From Hirundichthys speculiger (lineage: Eukaryota; Chordata; Actinopteri; Beloniformes; Exocoetidae), in assembly GCA_018398805.1 (NCBI GenBank), contig JAGFBZ010000373.1, positions 682,001 through 746,000 of the forward strand: DNA of 64,000 bases, in the 5' to 3' direction. A model generated the notes under the pieces. It was not told the DNA's origin. It made no database searches and saw only the letters and a list, made by a program, of their open reading frames with translations. The position numbers were made by a program, and so were the translations under genes. The stretch's first letter is position 1; every line of letters starts with the position of its first letter. Of the stretch, positions 36,163-47,336 are shown one piece after another.

Positions 36163-37357
36163 ATTTTCTTATACTTTTTTACGGCTCCAAATCAGTATTT
36201 CTTCTCTGTTCATGTACAGAACATGTTCGTCCGAACGCACACTTTCTTGTATTTGTGTGAACACATGCTCGGTGCTATGTCTCACATATATCAGGTGAAA
36301 TGTTTGCACATGCTCTAGCGTGTGTACATGTGGTTCTGAAAGGTGCTACTTGTGAGCTGCTTGGTGCTCTGAACTCACATCAGTCAGCTTTCAGCTGCCA
36401 GACTCACACTGCTGATCGATGTCTTGTAATATCCAATATAGAAAGATTGATAAGTTGCTTTAACTGATTCTCCTTGCAACAAGGTCATTCACTGAGGTTT
36501 ATGTGTGCGATTGTGTGAGTGTTCCACGTAACGGAGGAGTGCATATACCCATATCGAGTGCCAGCTGTGCCCCAGTGTGGATTTGGCAGCGTGCCACTGG
36601 GCCTTTTCCATTGGGTGTGCGTAATTTTTATGATACCGAGGCACCAACGCCTTGCGTGGCCCTCTGTTATGCTAATACCATCCCCTGCATATGAGGTACC
36701 TGGTGAAATTTCTAAAATGTTTCGCTCAGAGTCAAGCTGATAAACAAAAGTGCCCAGAAATGATGAGGCTTTTTCTTTGATTCACATCACGACAACGTGA
36801 ATTGCTCTTTGATTTTAATTTTGTGTTGGACAAAAAAAATTTATCTAAAAAAAAAAACATTTGTTGATATGAGTTTGGACTCTGGAAAATGTTGTTTTTT
36901 TCTCCATTTGCTGAAATTTGACAGACAAAACAATAAAGATAAATTGAAAAATTAAAGACTTTTCCATAAAAATATTGAAATTGTAATGAGGTGGTTTAAA
37001 TTTCTTGATAATATAATATGAAAAAAGTGTAGTTCATTAAATGACCACCAGAGGCTGGCTTCAAAAAACAAATTTTCCAGCAGCTAATGTCACCCTGGCG
37101 GTGATGGTAGTCCTCGTTTCAGGTGTCGCTACCAAAACGACGTCTAAAACAAGGATGGGTAGACAGATTGCATCCGAATAAATGTAAGATAACATTAGCT
37201 GTCCTCATGGGTTTGCATGAGCTAAGAGAAGCCAAAATGACTAGCTTGTGGTAACCGAGGTAAAGTGAATGTATTCCAAACAAGTGCCAGGCTTGGTCAT
37301 TTCTGGGGTTCGGTGGAAACAAGTCCTGCAAATATGGTTGTGAACCAGGGCTCTGAA
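36163..37357. other. intergenic, no gene recognised
   Basis: The block 36480-36760 is GC-richer and non-repetitive, with chance frames of no known family; it could be a conserved element. The rest is AT-rich. Confidence 0.5.
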
Positions 37358-37365
37358 AAATAGAC

Positions 37366-37857
37366 CAGTGGTACGCAAACTGTGGTACACGTACCACCAG
37401 TGGTACGCAAGTGCTCTCTGGTGGTACGTGGGGAACGTCATGACTTTCCACATTTTTTCCACATATTCACTTTAAAAAACCTGAAACATACAATGTATTA
37501 TAAATACAACATTTTAAATGAAATGTGTAGCTTGAGATAATTAAAATTGTGTCTTTTAAAAAAAATATTAGTTGCATATTCAGTTGCAGTGCAGAGTGTG
37601 TGCAGTGTGTTTATTTTGCTCTGTATGAGAGTATGAGTATGTGAGAATTGTTGAACAGAATTGTAAATGTCTGATTCAGTAAAGTAACAATTCAGGTAAT
37701 AAATAACCACAATAAGGAATAAACATCTCCCCTGTGTGTTTAAAGCTAATTGAGAAGGAATAGATGGCTATATTTTAAAATTGGTCATCATGGTCGTACT
37801 CAGAGAGCTGAACAGTTTCTCAGTTGGTACGCAGGATTAAAAGTTTGAGAACCACGG
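37366..37857. mobile_element. hAT-type non-autonomous element with 8-bp target duplication
   Basis: The left end is CAGTGGTACGCAAACTGTGG and the right end is TTAAAAGTTTGAGAACCACGG, an imperfect inverted pair. The exact direct repeat AAATAGAC flanks it (37358-37365 and 37858-37865). The left part also has nested inverted GGTACG/CGTACC blocks. The interior of about 490 bp has no transposase. Confidence 0.88.
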
Positions 37858-37865
37858 AAATAGAC

Positions 37866-39802
37866 CACAGAAAGCCTATGAATTACATCACAGAGGGTTT
37901 GTTCTTTTGATATGATTTATGTAACAGTCCCTTGTGTCAAGATGTGCACCAATAGTCCTGTTGTTTTATCATTGTTATAATGGCCATCCATATTTATTTG
38001 TCAGCCTCTTTAGGATGATACAAACAGAAACTATAGTGATAATATTAGAGAATATTGGCTGAATATTGCTTCTGCTCACACTCGCTGACACCTAAAACGG
38101 TCCGGTCCTGGAGTGATCAGGGTGCATGGGGCTGGTAATCCAGCGTTGACTCACCTTTCTCTGATGGATATTACATTTTTTTCTGAGGTAAGAAGATGCA
38201 GATGACTCTAGGGGAGTTGAAGAAGATGTCTGTTGTTACTATAGCAGCAGGATTGGCTTCATCTACTGTCTCAGGTTGATGAAGGGGAGAAATCTTCATC
38301 CAGATACTGCTATTAATGTTCTGAAACATTTATGCAAAGAAGACATATCACTTATGAAAACAGGTATCTCCAAGGCACATCTTTTATGAATAATTATAGC
38401 TATACAGACTTTATTTCAAATGGAAAATTAAACTTTTATGCAAAAAGGAAAAAGAAGAGTGGAAAATAGCTTAAAAATATCTCATCCAGACAAGTTGCAA
38501 TGAAAATTATTTTCATGTGAAAACCTGAGCAAACAGCAGCAAAGTAGAAATCATCACAAATAACACGCTTGTTAATGTTCAAAAGTACGGTTAAGACTGA
38601 GAAACATTTCAAAAGCATAAACAACATGTTCCTTTTGGACTCAGATCAATATACAGTAAGATTAAAATAGAAGTGAAAAGATTTGTTACATTTCAGTTGC
38701 CTTATGATTGCAACGTTTCTATGAGTGCGACTGGAGAAGAGAACAGGAGGAGGAGAGGAGATGAAGAGTTCAGCAGACAGATGGGACACCATCAGAGCTG
38801 GACAGCCTCTCAGAGAAGACACAGCTTAAGACCATATCCCACTGTTGTAAAGCCAGTCTTCTTACACAATAGAGACAGAAATTAGGAGATATGATTAGGT
38901 AAATTTAAAAACTGAACATTGTTTACAAAATACACCTCATCATATCCCTGTAATATGAGCCTCAATGTGTCTTATCAGTGTTTTACTCCTTCCGTGACTG
39001 ATACTTCAGATTGGAGTCAATTTGGTTAAGACGGCAAAACCATGCTATTTTGGAAATTACTAAATGACTTTCATTGCCATTTGATACTTAAAAAACTTCA
39101 AATGATAAAAAAAAAATCATGAAATTTTCATAAGCTCCCAACGATCCAAGATCCGTACAATGGTCCATACGGTCAATATCCCTCTATATTAAACTCAAAT
39201 AAGCATTTCCATCATGTTAGATTAGACGCTGCCAACAAATGCTGTAGCTCTGAGTATTTGGACGATGAGTTTTCTCTATATTTTTCTCTTCCCTTCCCAT
39301 CAGTCTGAGACAAGTTTATCTTGGTTCATCTGTCCAAGCTGCATTGTCCAAATACTTCTGGAGCTAACGGTATGTTGGGTTTTGGAAAGTCTCAGAGCAA
39401 AGTGAAATCAGAACTACATGCAGAGCCATCATAACAGCCATCACATATTTCTTTCTTTCTTTTTTTTTTCTTTCATGATGAAGCAACTGGTTGTTGAATT
39501 TATGCTTTTGTCCTGGTTTAACCTTGGACTGATAACTGGACCATTTTTGAACTTCAAGAAGTTCAAAAAAGTTCATGTTAAAAAGGTATGAATTATTTCA
39601 AAGGATGTATTCCATCAGCACATAAAAGTTACAAATATTTGCATTTATGAAAGTTGCTTTTTTTCCCCTAAAATTTAAATCATCAATTATAACTTCTTTA
39701 GTCAGCTATCGTTAAGAGATAAGCTTTGAGTACCTTTACATTTTTTTTTATTTTGCTTTTCTTTTTAAATTCTCAGACCTTTCAACACTCCACTAACTCA
39801 AT
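37866..39802. other. intergenic, no gene recognised
   Basis: AT-rich, with no clear feature. Frames are at chance level. Confidence 0.6.
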
Positions 39803-39810
39803 GCTCAGTG

Positions 39811-40037
39811 CAGGGGTGCCCAATCCTGGTCCTCGAGAGCCCCTATCCAGCAGGTTTTAGAGCAGGTTTCCCTGCTTTGGGACACCATTATACAAGTGGC
39901 TGTGTCACCAACAGACTTGTGCAGACTTTGATGACAACCTGATAACGACCATTAATTAGAATCAGGTGTGTTCAAGGTGGGAAATCTCTGAAACATGCTG
40001 GATAGGGGCTCTCGAGGACCAGGGTTGGGCAACCCTG
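39811..40037 (-). mobile_element. hAT MITE, same family as 33220-33443, opposite orientation
   Basis: Ends CAGGGGTGCCCAATCCTGG and GGTTGGGCAACCCTG. The interior is the reverse complement of the other copy (here ACAAGTGGCTGTGTCACCAA, there its complement), so the pair is in inverted orientation. Flanks are GCTCAGTG (39803-39810) and GCTTAGTG (40038-40045), an 8-base duplication with one mismatch. Confidence 0.9.
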
Positions 40038-40045
40038 GCTTAGTG

Positions 40046-42369
40046 GATCTCATTTTGCAGATATGACCTTTAAGGTACATTCCTGGACATGTAATATGTA
40101 TAACATATTACATATCCAGCATATACTAATCTAATCCCATTTGTCTTTTAATTAGATACAACAACTGAATGACTTACCTCTTGTTTTAATTTTATGATTA
40201 TAGAGCTTCTGGTTTTACTTTTAGAGGTCTCAAGTACAAACCAACCCTGGTGTTGCCTCCTGTTCCTCTCACAGTTCATCATGAACACAAACAAGACCTC
40301 TCTGGATTGACAATGACTTGTGAAATTCTCTAATGACACCACATTGCCTCTTCTTCAGGTTTTGACATCAGATCATAATAGTGTCTTCTTGTGTAAAAGA
40401 ATGTACTACCCAAGGCTGTGTCCATGGACTAATTTTATTTAATAGATTAAAACATGTTGTTTTGCTGAAAACACTGACATGAAGAGAAAACCAGAGTGCA
40501 CATTCTTCTATTTTTCCAGGGATGGATAGATTCACAGATTCTAAAGGCCCTTATACACTGCATGATTTTAGGCTGCCACAGACAAAAGATCACCGTTGTA
40601 AAAATAATTGTGGGCATGTCTTTCATCTTTCATCAAAAATCCTAACTAAGTCCTGTTACGGGTGACACTAGTCTTGTGACCAAAGACTGTCTGATATAAT
40701 TTTCTGACAGTGTCAGAAATCCAATGACTTTGTCTACTTAACAGCCGATTTAGTGCTGCTTGAAATTGTGAATTAATTAATGTGACCGAGTGCTTTTCTA
40801 AAGTAAAAGAAGAATCCCTAGTTGGCCTCCTCCATTCTTCTCCTGCTCCACTTCACTTTTGTTAAAGCATTTTTGGCACACATAGACACTGCAACAGAGC
40901 GGTTTATTTCCACATGTTGTTTACAGGCAGCGCATACTGATGACGCTCTTCTGCATCCACTTGGATCTCTGTATCAGCCGCGATCCAAGAAGGCTCATCA
41001 ACATACAGTCTGCGTGAACCGTTCTTGACCACGTACCCAAGATGAAGCAAATGCAAATTATATAGTGTGAGATGTTTTAATCTTATTTGACTGCAGTGCA
41101 AAGGAGCCTTAAGGGGTGTAAATTTAGATTTTAGTTTTGATTTGGGTGACATTTGATTTGGTCTGACTTCTGCAGCTCTCGTTTGACTGTCTTTGTTATT
41201 ATTGTTATTATTCCTAAACACTGTATTATTTTTTAAAGATGTGTTTTAGAGTATATTAAAACCCTTTGCTATGACCTTGCAATATATTTTAAAAAGAGGT
41301 TAGAAGATCGTACTGTTTGAGTTGTGCACATCAAGACATTCATCAGTGCAGGTCCACTGAAGGAAGATCCAGAAAATAGAAAAATGTTGAGAACGACAGA
41401 ATCAGACGTAGGCTACAGTTTGGTTCTGTAGCCATGACGCAAAGTCAGTGTAACTGCTATATTCCCAATGTTTTGAAAATAATGAATTAAAACAAATAAA
41501 AAAGGAAGATCTAAGACATTCCTCTGTTGCACTCCAACAACGATGCCTGCCAGATGTATCACAGTGGTAAGTGTAATTAGCAGCAATGATGCTTTAATCC
41601 ATCTTAGAAGCACGGATGTGCAAAAAGGCTCATCCATGTGATTTGAGTGTGTAACAGCGACTGAGGGAAGCGAACTTTCCTCATAAGGGAGCATTTGTAC
41701 CCAACAAACATCACGTCTCCACTCCTCCAGTCCTTTGAATGTCAACCAGACAAGCATGTGGTGAGCAGTGATGGGAATGTAAAGACAGTTTTCACTCATT
41801 ACAGCCCTGTGTGTTTCATACCACATCCGTATATCCAAGGAAGGAATGCTCTGGACTATCATGCCTTTTTTTTTTTTTTTTTTTTTGCTCTTTGACACTA
41901 AAATGTTAATATTATGTTCTCACAGATGAATGATGAGCTCCAGTTTGTTTGAAAATAGACTTATAATCCTTTCCAAATTGATGTACGCCAACAAATGTTT
42001 CTCTAATATCACTGCTGAAGTCTAACCCCCTTGGCTTTATGTTAACACAGACATGCATGCTTTGTTACAAGTAGTCACTCTTGCTCATAATCAATTAATG
42101 AGGCGCATTTGATTAACAGCACCTATCTGCCACAGTCATGTGTAACAGCATGGGCATCTTCTTTTAATCCGCCGTGTTTTAGTGTGTTAAACGTAATCAA
42201 CTGATCATCGTAGATTTTAGGATCAGGCAACTACAAGCTCAGACGGACAACAGCTTAAAACTTTTTCACTTTTTATTTAACAAACATAAAGCCAATAAGA
42301 TAAGAGGAAAAACCAACAGTGCGAGCAATACGAAGTACCTCCATGACTCAGTAGCTTGTAGCTCTTGTT
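40046..42369. other. intergenic, no gene recognised
   Basis: A minus-strand open frame of 161 codons (41413-41898) begins in a run of Lys codons from a poly-A tract and has no recognised family, so it is not called a gene. The segment 42050-42200 has AATCAATTAATGAGG and TTTGATTAACAG homeodomain-type sites and could be a regulatory element. That is speculative. Confidence 0.5.
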
Positions 42370-43330
42370 TTTGTCAGTCTCTGGTTATTCTAGAGGAATT
42401 TTTGCTAATTCTTCTTTACAACTTACTTCAGTTAATTGAGATTTTTAGACATTTGATGATGTACAGCTCTCGTAAGGTCCTCTAACAACATTTCAACTGG
42501 TCAGAAGTCTGGGCTTTGACTAATCCATTAAAAAAAATAGTTGATTCCTTTATTTTTTTAGCCATTCTGATATAGATTTGCATGTGTGTTTCAGATCATT
42601 GTCCCATTGCCTGACCCGGTTTTGACAAAGAGTTAGGTGTTTGAAAGTGTTTGGTTTATATTTCCCTCAAGAATACTTTGGTATGGAGTTCATGGTTGAT
42701 TCAATGACTACAAGGTGTCCAAATCCTATATCACCCCTTGTATGAGGTGTTTTTTTCTGAAATAAGGTTTTCACTGAACAAGGAGCTGAGCATTAAAGCT
42801 AAGCAACACCACTTTGATCTCATCTGTCCATAGGACATTGCTGCAGAACTATGTAGAGGGGGGGGTTCAGATGCAGCTTTGTGAACCTCAGTCATGATCT
42901 TTTTAAACAAAGTTTTTCTCTTGGCAAACAATAAATACTTGTTGAGTCTTCTTGTCCTCTCATGGACTTTAGAATCTAGCGTGGTCAGAGAAGCCTGTAG
43001 GGTCTGACTTGTAGCTTTTTTTGCTGGGAGATCAACTCCTGGGAACATCAGCACTTGTCTTACATTCTAGTGAATAATCTTTTCCTCCAATGTTGAACTC
43101 CAAATAGCTTAAAAATGGTTTTATAACCCTTTCTAGATTCATGGTTCCCTCACACCTTTGCTCATGTCTTTCCATTTTGGCTTTGTGTTAACACACACCT
43201 GGATAGTGCAAACCAGCAAACTGCCAAGGTGTCTGCTTCTAGCCGCACCTGGCTGCAAGTTACCTTCTCAAATCCTATGGAAGCACTAAAGGGGTACTTA
43301 GTATTGTCCAAATGATGATTATTTTTTTCC
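42370..43330 (-). mobile_element. decayed Tc1-like transposase remnant
   Basis: Read on the minus strand, 42480-42540 gives a broken version of the SQSPD...P.EM.L region of Tc1 transposases. Other parts match the usual wording of minus-strand fish Tc1 copies: AATACTTTGGTATGGAGTTC, TGATCTCATCTGTCCATAGG, and AAGCCTGTAGGGTCTGACTT. Many stops and indels are present. It ends close to the NEUROD6 5' region. Confidence 0.65.
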
Positions 43331-43385
43331 CTTTTTGGCTTCATTTTATTAAATTATGTCTGGGCCCCAACATAAATCCTGGATG

Positions 43386-43423
<38 letters not shown>
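43386..43423. repeat. (ATCT)n microsatellite
   Basis: About nine tetranucleotide units, immediately upstream of the NEUROD6 5' exon region. Confidence 0.95.
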
Positions 43424-43559
43424 GGAGAATTAGGCGTCTGCGCCCCCCCTCTTTTTTTTCCAAGACAATACTTAATGTTATGCAGAGAGATTCGGGTATT
43501 AGTTATTTCTCTCCGGTTTGTGTTTCTGATGGTAAACGCGGTCCTCCCGGTGCCCATTA

Positions 43560-43848
43560 CCGGAGCTGCCAGATGATCGGTACGGAATGAAGGTCCCGTG
43601 GGACACTGAGCACGTGGTCTCGGCTGCCACAAGACGTCAGCGGCAGATGGCATGGGTATCCGCTGTTGGCATGAGTGTCATTCCTCAAAGAGAGAGGGAA
43701 GGGGAGAGCAGATCACGGCGAGGCGGAGAGAAGAGGCTGCGCAGGTTGAAGCTCTGTCTTGCAGTTTTGGGGTCCGCGGGAGAAGGAGGCTGCAGCGGAG
43801 ATTCAGAGGAGATATTTGGGGCCATGTGAAGAACGTGCTTGACCACAG
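43560..43848 (+). other. neurod6: neurod6 non-coding first exon (5'UTR), approximate start
   Basis: This GC-rich, purine-rich stretch contrasts with its AT-rich surroundings and ends at a consensus donor (CACAG|GTTAGT). NEUROD-family genes commonly have a non-coding exon 1 and the whole coding region in exon 2, and that is the arrangement here. The 5' end is not visible; no TATA box was found. Short frames across it have no family match. Confidence 0.6.
43570..43649. promoter_or_regulatory. neurod6: E-box cluster at the neurod6 5' end
   Basis: CAGATG occurs at 43570-43575 and 43644-43649, with CACGTG at 43611-43616. CAGATG is the E-box type bound by NEUROD/NEUROG bHLH dimers. Three E-boxes in 80 bases at the start of a bHLH gene suggest auto- or cross-regulation, as is known for this family. 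Binding here is inferred. Confidence 0.4.
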
Positions 43849-44173
43849 GTTAGTATCACTTTCCTTGTGAATTTGTTGACTATTGGTTGCATTCTAATTT
43901 GAGTTAAATGCGTAATTTAACTCATATTAGTTAAATTCAATTATGAGGTGTGATGAATGATTGTGACTTAATCCCATATATTTTTTACAAGTCCAAAAAC
44001 AATGAAAAAATGAAGTTAAGTGCCTTTAAAAGGTACCAAGCTATGACATTGGCCCTGCTTGCCAGTTTGCTTCCTCTTGGGAGAACTCATTCATTCACGG
44101 GGTAATTACCTGACAGCGTTCAAAAGATGATGTACTTCTCCTTTCAGTTTATTTTTCTGCTTTGATTTTACAG
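43849..44173 (+). other. neurod6: neurod6 5'UTR intron
   Basis: 325 bp from GTTAGT to TTTGATTTTACAG. The coding start follows 13 bases after the acceptor. Nothing else is recognised within it. Confidence 0.7.
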
Positions 44174-44186
44174 GAAAAAAAAAAGT

Positions 44187-45191
44187 ATGTTGACGTTGCC
44201 ATTCGAGGAACCTCGTATGATGTGTGAGCCACGGTTTGGTGCCAGTTATGTCCGCGAAGCCTTACCTGAGAGCCTGGAGCAGGAGCGACGCCCCAACCCA
44301 GACACTCCCAACCCAGACATGAGGGAGACCGAGGACGACATCTCCGACAGGGACGAGGACGAGAGGGAGGACGATCAAGATGACAACGGACTTCTTAAAA
44401 AACGAGGCCCGCGGAAAAAGAAACACGGCAAGGAGCAGACAGACAGGTCCAAACTACGGCGCCAGGAAGCCAACGCCCGAGAGCGCAGCCGGATGCACGG
44501 CCTGAACGCTGCGCTGGAGAGTCTTCGCAAAGTTGTGCCGTGCTACTCCAAAACTCAAAAACTGTCGAAAATCGAGACTCTTAGACTGGCTAAAAATTAC
44601 ATCTGGGCCCTGTCAGAGACTCTGAGCGCGGGGAAGAGACCGGACCTCCTCACATTCGTGCAGACTTTGTGCAAAGGATTATCGCAGCCAACCACCAACT
44701 TGGTGGCCGGTTGTTTGCAGCTGAACGCTAGAAATTTTCTCACAGACCACAACGGGGAGGTCATGTTTTCTGGCAGATCGCCGTATGAAGCCATGTACCC
44801 GTACTCCGGCTCAGACATGAACACGACCCCGGGCCACAGCGGCGGCGGCTTGGACACCAGCGCCAAGCCGTTCCGACACTACAACTACAGCGGCGCTTAC
44901 GAGCCGTACTTCGAGAACCAGTCTCCGGAGAGCGGGAGCCCACATTTTGACGGTCAGCTGAGCCCGCCCATGAGCTTTAATGGGATTTTCTCACTAAAAC
45001 ACGACGACCCGCCAGACTACGGTAAAAGCAGCCACTATGGCATGCGCTACTGCAGTGCGCCAGGGCGCACGGCCCTTGCGCATAACTCAATGTACCGAGT
45101 GTCCCAAGAGGCCCGTTTCCCCTATGATCTCCACGTCCGCAGTCAATCTTTCCAATCACAGGGGGAAGTTAATGGCTCTTTCCACACTTAG
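44187..45191 (+). CDS. neurod6: NEUROD6, neuronal bHLH transcription factor
   Basis: A complete 334-residue protein in one exon. NEUROD6 (also NEX/MATH2/ATOH2) is a nuclear activator that pairs with E proteins on E-boxes during neuronal differentiation. The start [11 protein letters not shown] is that of NEUROD6, and the preceding AAAAAGT gives an acceptable context. An acidic region (about 45-67) precedes a basic [10 protein letters not shown] nuclear signal (71-80). The bHLH domain is at about 91-146, with [12 protein letters not shown] as basic region and [20 protein letters not shown] through the loop and helix 2. The neuronal bHLH C-terminal domain follows, with [20 protein letters not shown] and [14 protein letters not shown]. 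The end, with [16 protein letters not shown] and [12 protein letters not shown], is specific to NEUROD6 among its paralogues. Length equals the usual size. In the bHLH, Ser replaces the common Asn in ERNRM, and Ala replaces Asp in GLNDAL. Whether this is the fish a or b copy could not be decided. Confidence 0.97.
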   Translation: MLTLPFEEPRMMCEPRFGASYVREALPESLEQERRPNPDTPNPDMRETEDDISDRDEDEREDDQDDNGLLKKRGPRKKKHGKEQTDRSKLRRQEANARERSRMHGLNAALESLRKVVPCYSKTQKLSKIETLRLAKNYIWALSETLSAGKRPDLLTFVQTLCKGLSQPTTNLVAGCLQLNARNFLTDHNGEVMFSGRSPYEAMYPYSGSDMNTTPGHSGGGLDTSAKPFRHYNYSGAYEPYFENQSPESGSPHFDGQLSPPMSFNGIFSLKHDDPPDYGKSSHYGMRYCSAPGRTALAHNSMYRVSQEARFPYDLHVRSQSFQSQGEVNGSFHT

Positions 45192-45900
45192 TCAATCAGC
45201 TGGACAAAGTTCAAGTTTCAGAGAGCGATGCAGTTTCTCCGCACAGATGTCTCGTGGACCATGTGGACCCGCACACGAAGATGACCTAAATGCCAATTTA
45301 AACAAGTCAGTCTGAGTTTGTAACCCTGTTTCAGAGACAAAAGAATCGCCCTGGTTTAGATGATTTCGTTTTTGAAGCGGTTGTTATTCCTGCAAATTTG
45401 TTTTTGGAAAAAAAAAAAGGAAAATGACATAGCGCAAGGACGTTTTTGGTTGGTAAAAAAAATTAAAAAGAAAAACCCAATGAAGGCATATCTTTAAGAT
45501 GAGGTGCCTGAGATTCATTTGATTAAAAACAAACAAACAAAAAGAAATAACTCGGTGCTACTGTCTTATTTTGAATCATCTCGTTTGTAAAATAATTCGT
45601 TGAAGAAGCAGATTTTGAGCTCCAGTTCGTTTTTTTTTTTTACACCTGTCAATACATTGATGTCCTCGATAACACGTTGTTAGGTAAAACTGACAGTTGA
45701 AACCCAATTCACTGATTTTTGTTTTTTGTTTTTTAGTTCCGTGTGGCAGAGACAGTTAAATGTTTTTCGGGGCAAAATAAAAAACAACTAAATGAACCAA
45801 CCGAAGAAGAAGAAATTAAATGTGTCGCTTCATCAGGGAAGTTTGACATCTGAGAATCAGTCTGTCAGCAATAAAAGCCAGCTGAGCTATGCAAGGCAGC
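45192..45900 (+). other. neurod6: neurod6 3'UTR with candidate poly(A) signals
   Basis: AT-rich sequence after the stop codon. AATAAA occurs at 45776-45781 and 45870-45875; either could end the transcript. No transposon was found in this part. Confidence 0.5.
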
Positions 45901-47129
45901 CAAATGCAATCTTTACTTGTTAAAAAAAGTACACACGTCTTTTTATATGACGCTTCTATAATCCAAGATCAAATTAAAAGAAAGAAATACAACAATTCGG
46001 CTAAAATAGTGAATAAAAATCCTCTGGAGATGATGAGATGATGAGGATTTCTGGACGGTCCCATAAATTTAGGAAGTTTTTTTTTTCTTGTTTTTTTTTT
46101 TTTTTTTGGGGGGGGGGTTGGAATGAATAGTGTGGTAATAAATTGAATGTAAATTATTATTGTATTTATTTATTTATTTATTCATCAAAAGCCACTCCAT
46201 GTGAATGTGAATAATATATTATAGAAAACTATTGTAAAATCCAACAGTGTCAACTTTTTTCTAATCAATTTCCGCAACATCTGAACTTTGTTTCACATGC
46301 ATTGTTGTATATTTCACGACAGCTGAGAGTCCAGCTCTGGAGCAAAGTGTCACATGCCTTAAAAAAAAAAAAAAAAGAGAGAGAGATAAAGGACGATGTA
46401 CATCTATATGCAACGAAGTGAAACTTTCGGATTGGTAACTTTTTCCACTTGTTCCCGTCGTGGAGCAGCTGAGATGCGCTTCATGCATCTCTGGTCACTG
46501 TTGCTCATAAACCCTGTTGATTCTGTAAATTCAGTTGAACGCTGAATGGTTACTGGATGGTATTTCTGATTTATGTCTGCACTTGCTGATCTGACACACA
46601 CACACACACACACTTCAGAAAACTCGTTATGGATCGAAATATTCGTGAAGTAATGTCTCATTGTTTTGTGATGTGTTTGTCGCAATAAAAACAAAAAATA
46701 ATCCAATAAAAGAGGCTGTGGGAGGCTTTATGTTGTGGCCCAGCTTCTCAGATTTCTGTGGCAGTGATCGACTGCAGATGGCAATGAAGAATATGTATAT
46801 AATAACAATAACAGTCCGATAAATAAATCAAGATCAAACCGCCGGGGGCTTAATTTTATTTATCTTTTTTTCGGAAAATGAATCGCGCAGTAATCATTAA
46901 CCTCTGAGGATATAACAGGCCTGAAGAGGCAACAAGATGCTTATTCTGAACACCCATATGTACCTCAAAACGGTACAAAGGAAAAAAAAAACTTATTTTT
47001 TAAGGATATCCTTTTCGAAACATCCACACATTCAATTTTGTTTGCTTTTTCATAAAATAGGCTATTAAAAGAAGTCAATGCTCTTGCACATTTTTTTTAA
47101 ATTTATTTTTCTAGACCAAATGCTCGTTG
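45901..47129. other. intergenic downstream of neurod6, no gene recognised
   Basis: AT-rich, with long T and G runs (about 46078-46120) and a short (AC)n tract (about 46594-46612). No gene was seen. Confidence 0.6.
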
Positions 47130-47336
47130 TTAAAGTGTTTTGTTGATAATTTGACTGGCTTCCAGCTGATCAGATGGTTGATTTGTGTCAGAAACACGCA
47201 GGAGGCGCTGGATGTCATCCAGGGAGCGCAGGCAGTTGATCCTCCCAGTTGGGAGAGAAGTGGAACCGATAATCCCCCGGGACTGTAAATTACTGCTGGA
47301 AAAGACAGCCGATCTCCCAGAGAACAAGGCTTTCAT
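47130..47336 (-). CDS. unrecognised small ORF, possible gene or exon
   Basis: A 68-codon frame starting MKALFSGRSAVFSSSNLQSR and containing INCLRSLDDIQRLLRVSD. It has mixed composition rather than low complexity, and the DNA is clearly more GC-rich than its flanks. I recognise no domain. It could be a small peptide gene, a coding exon, or a conserved non-coding element that happens to be open. No splice or promoter evidence was established. It lies about 2 kb downstream of NEUROD6, on the opposite strand. Confidence 0.25.
   Translation of the reverse strand: MKALFSGRSAVFSSSNLQSRGIIGSTSLPTGRINCLRSLDDIQRLLRVSDTNQPSDQLEASQIINKTL

Noticed and set aside
41413..41898. Minus-strand open frame of 161 codons, the longest besides NEUROD6
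   Set aside because: It starts in Lys codons from a poly-A tract and shows no known domain, splice sites or promoter. Chance is the better explanation.
44597..45159. Antisense frames across NEUROD6
   Set aside because: Shadows of the GC-rich coding strand, without any known family.
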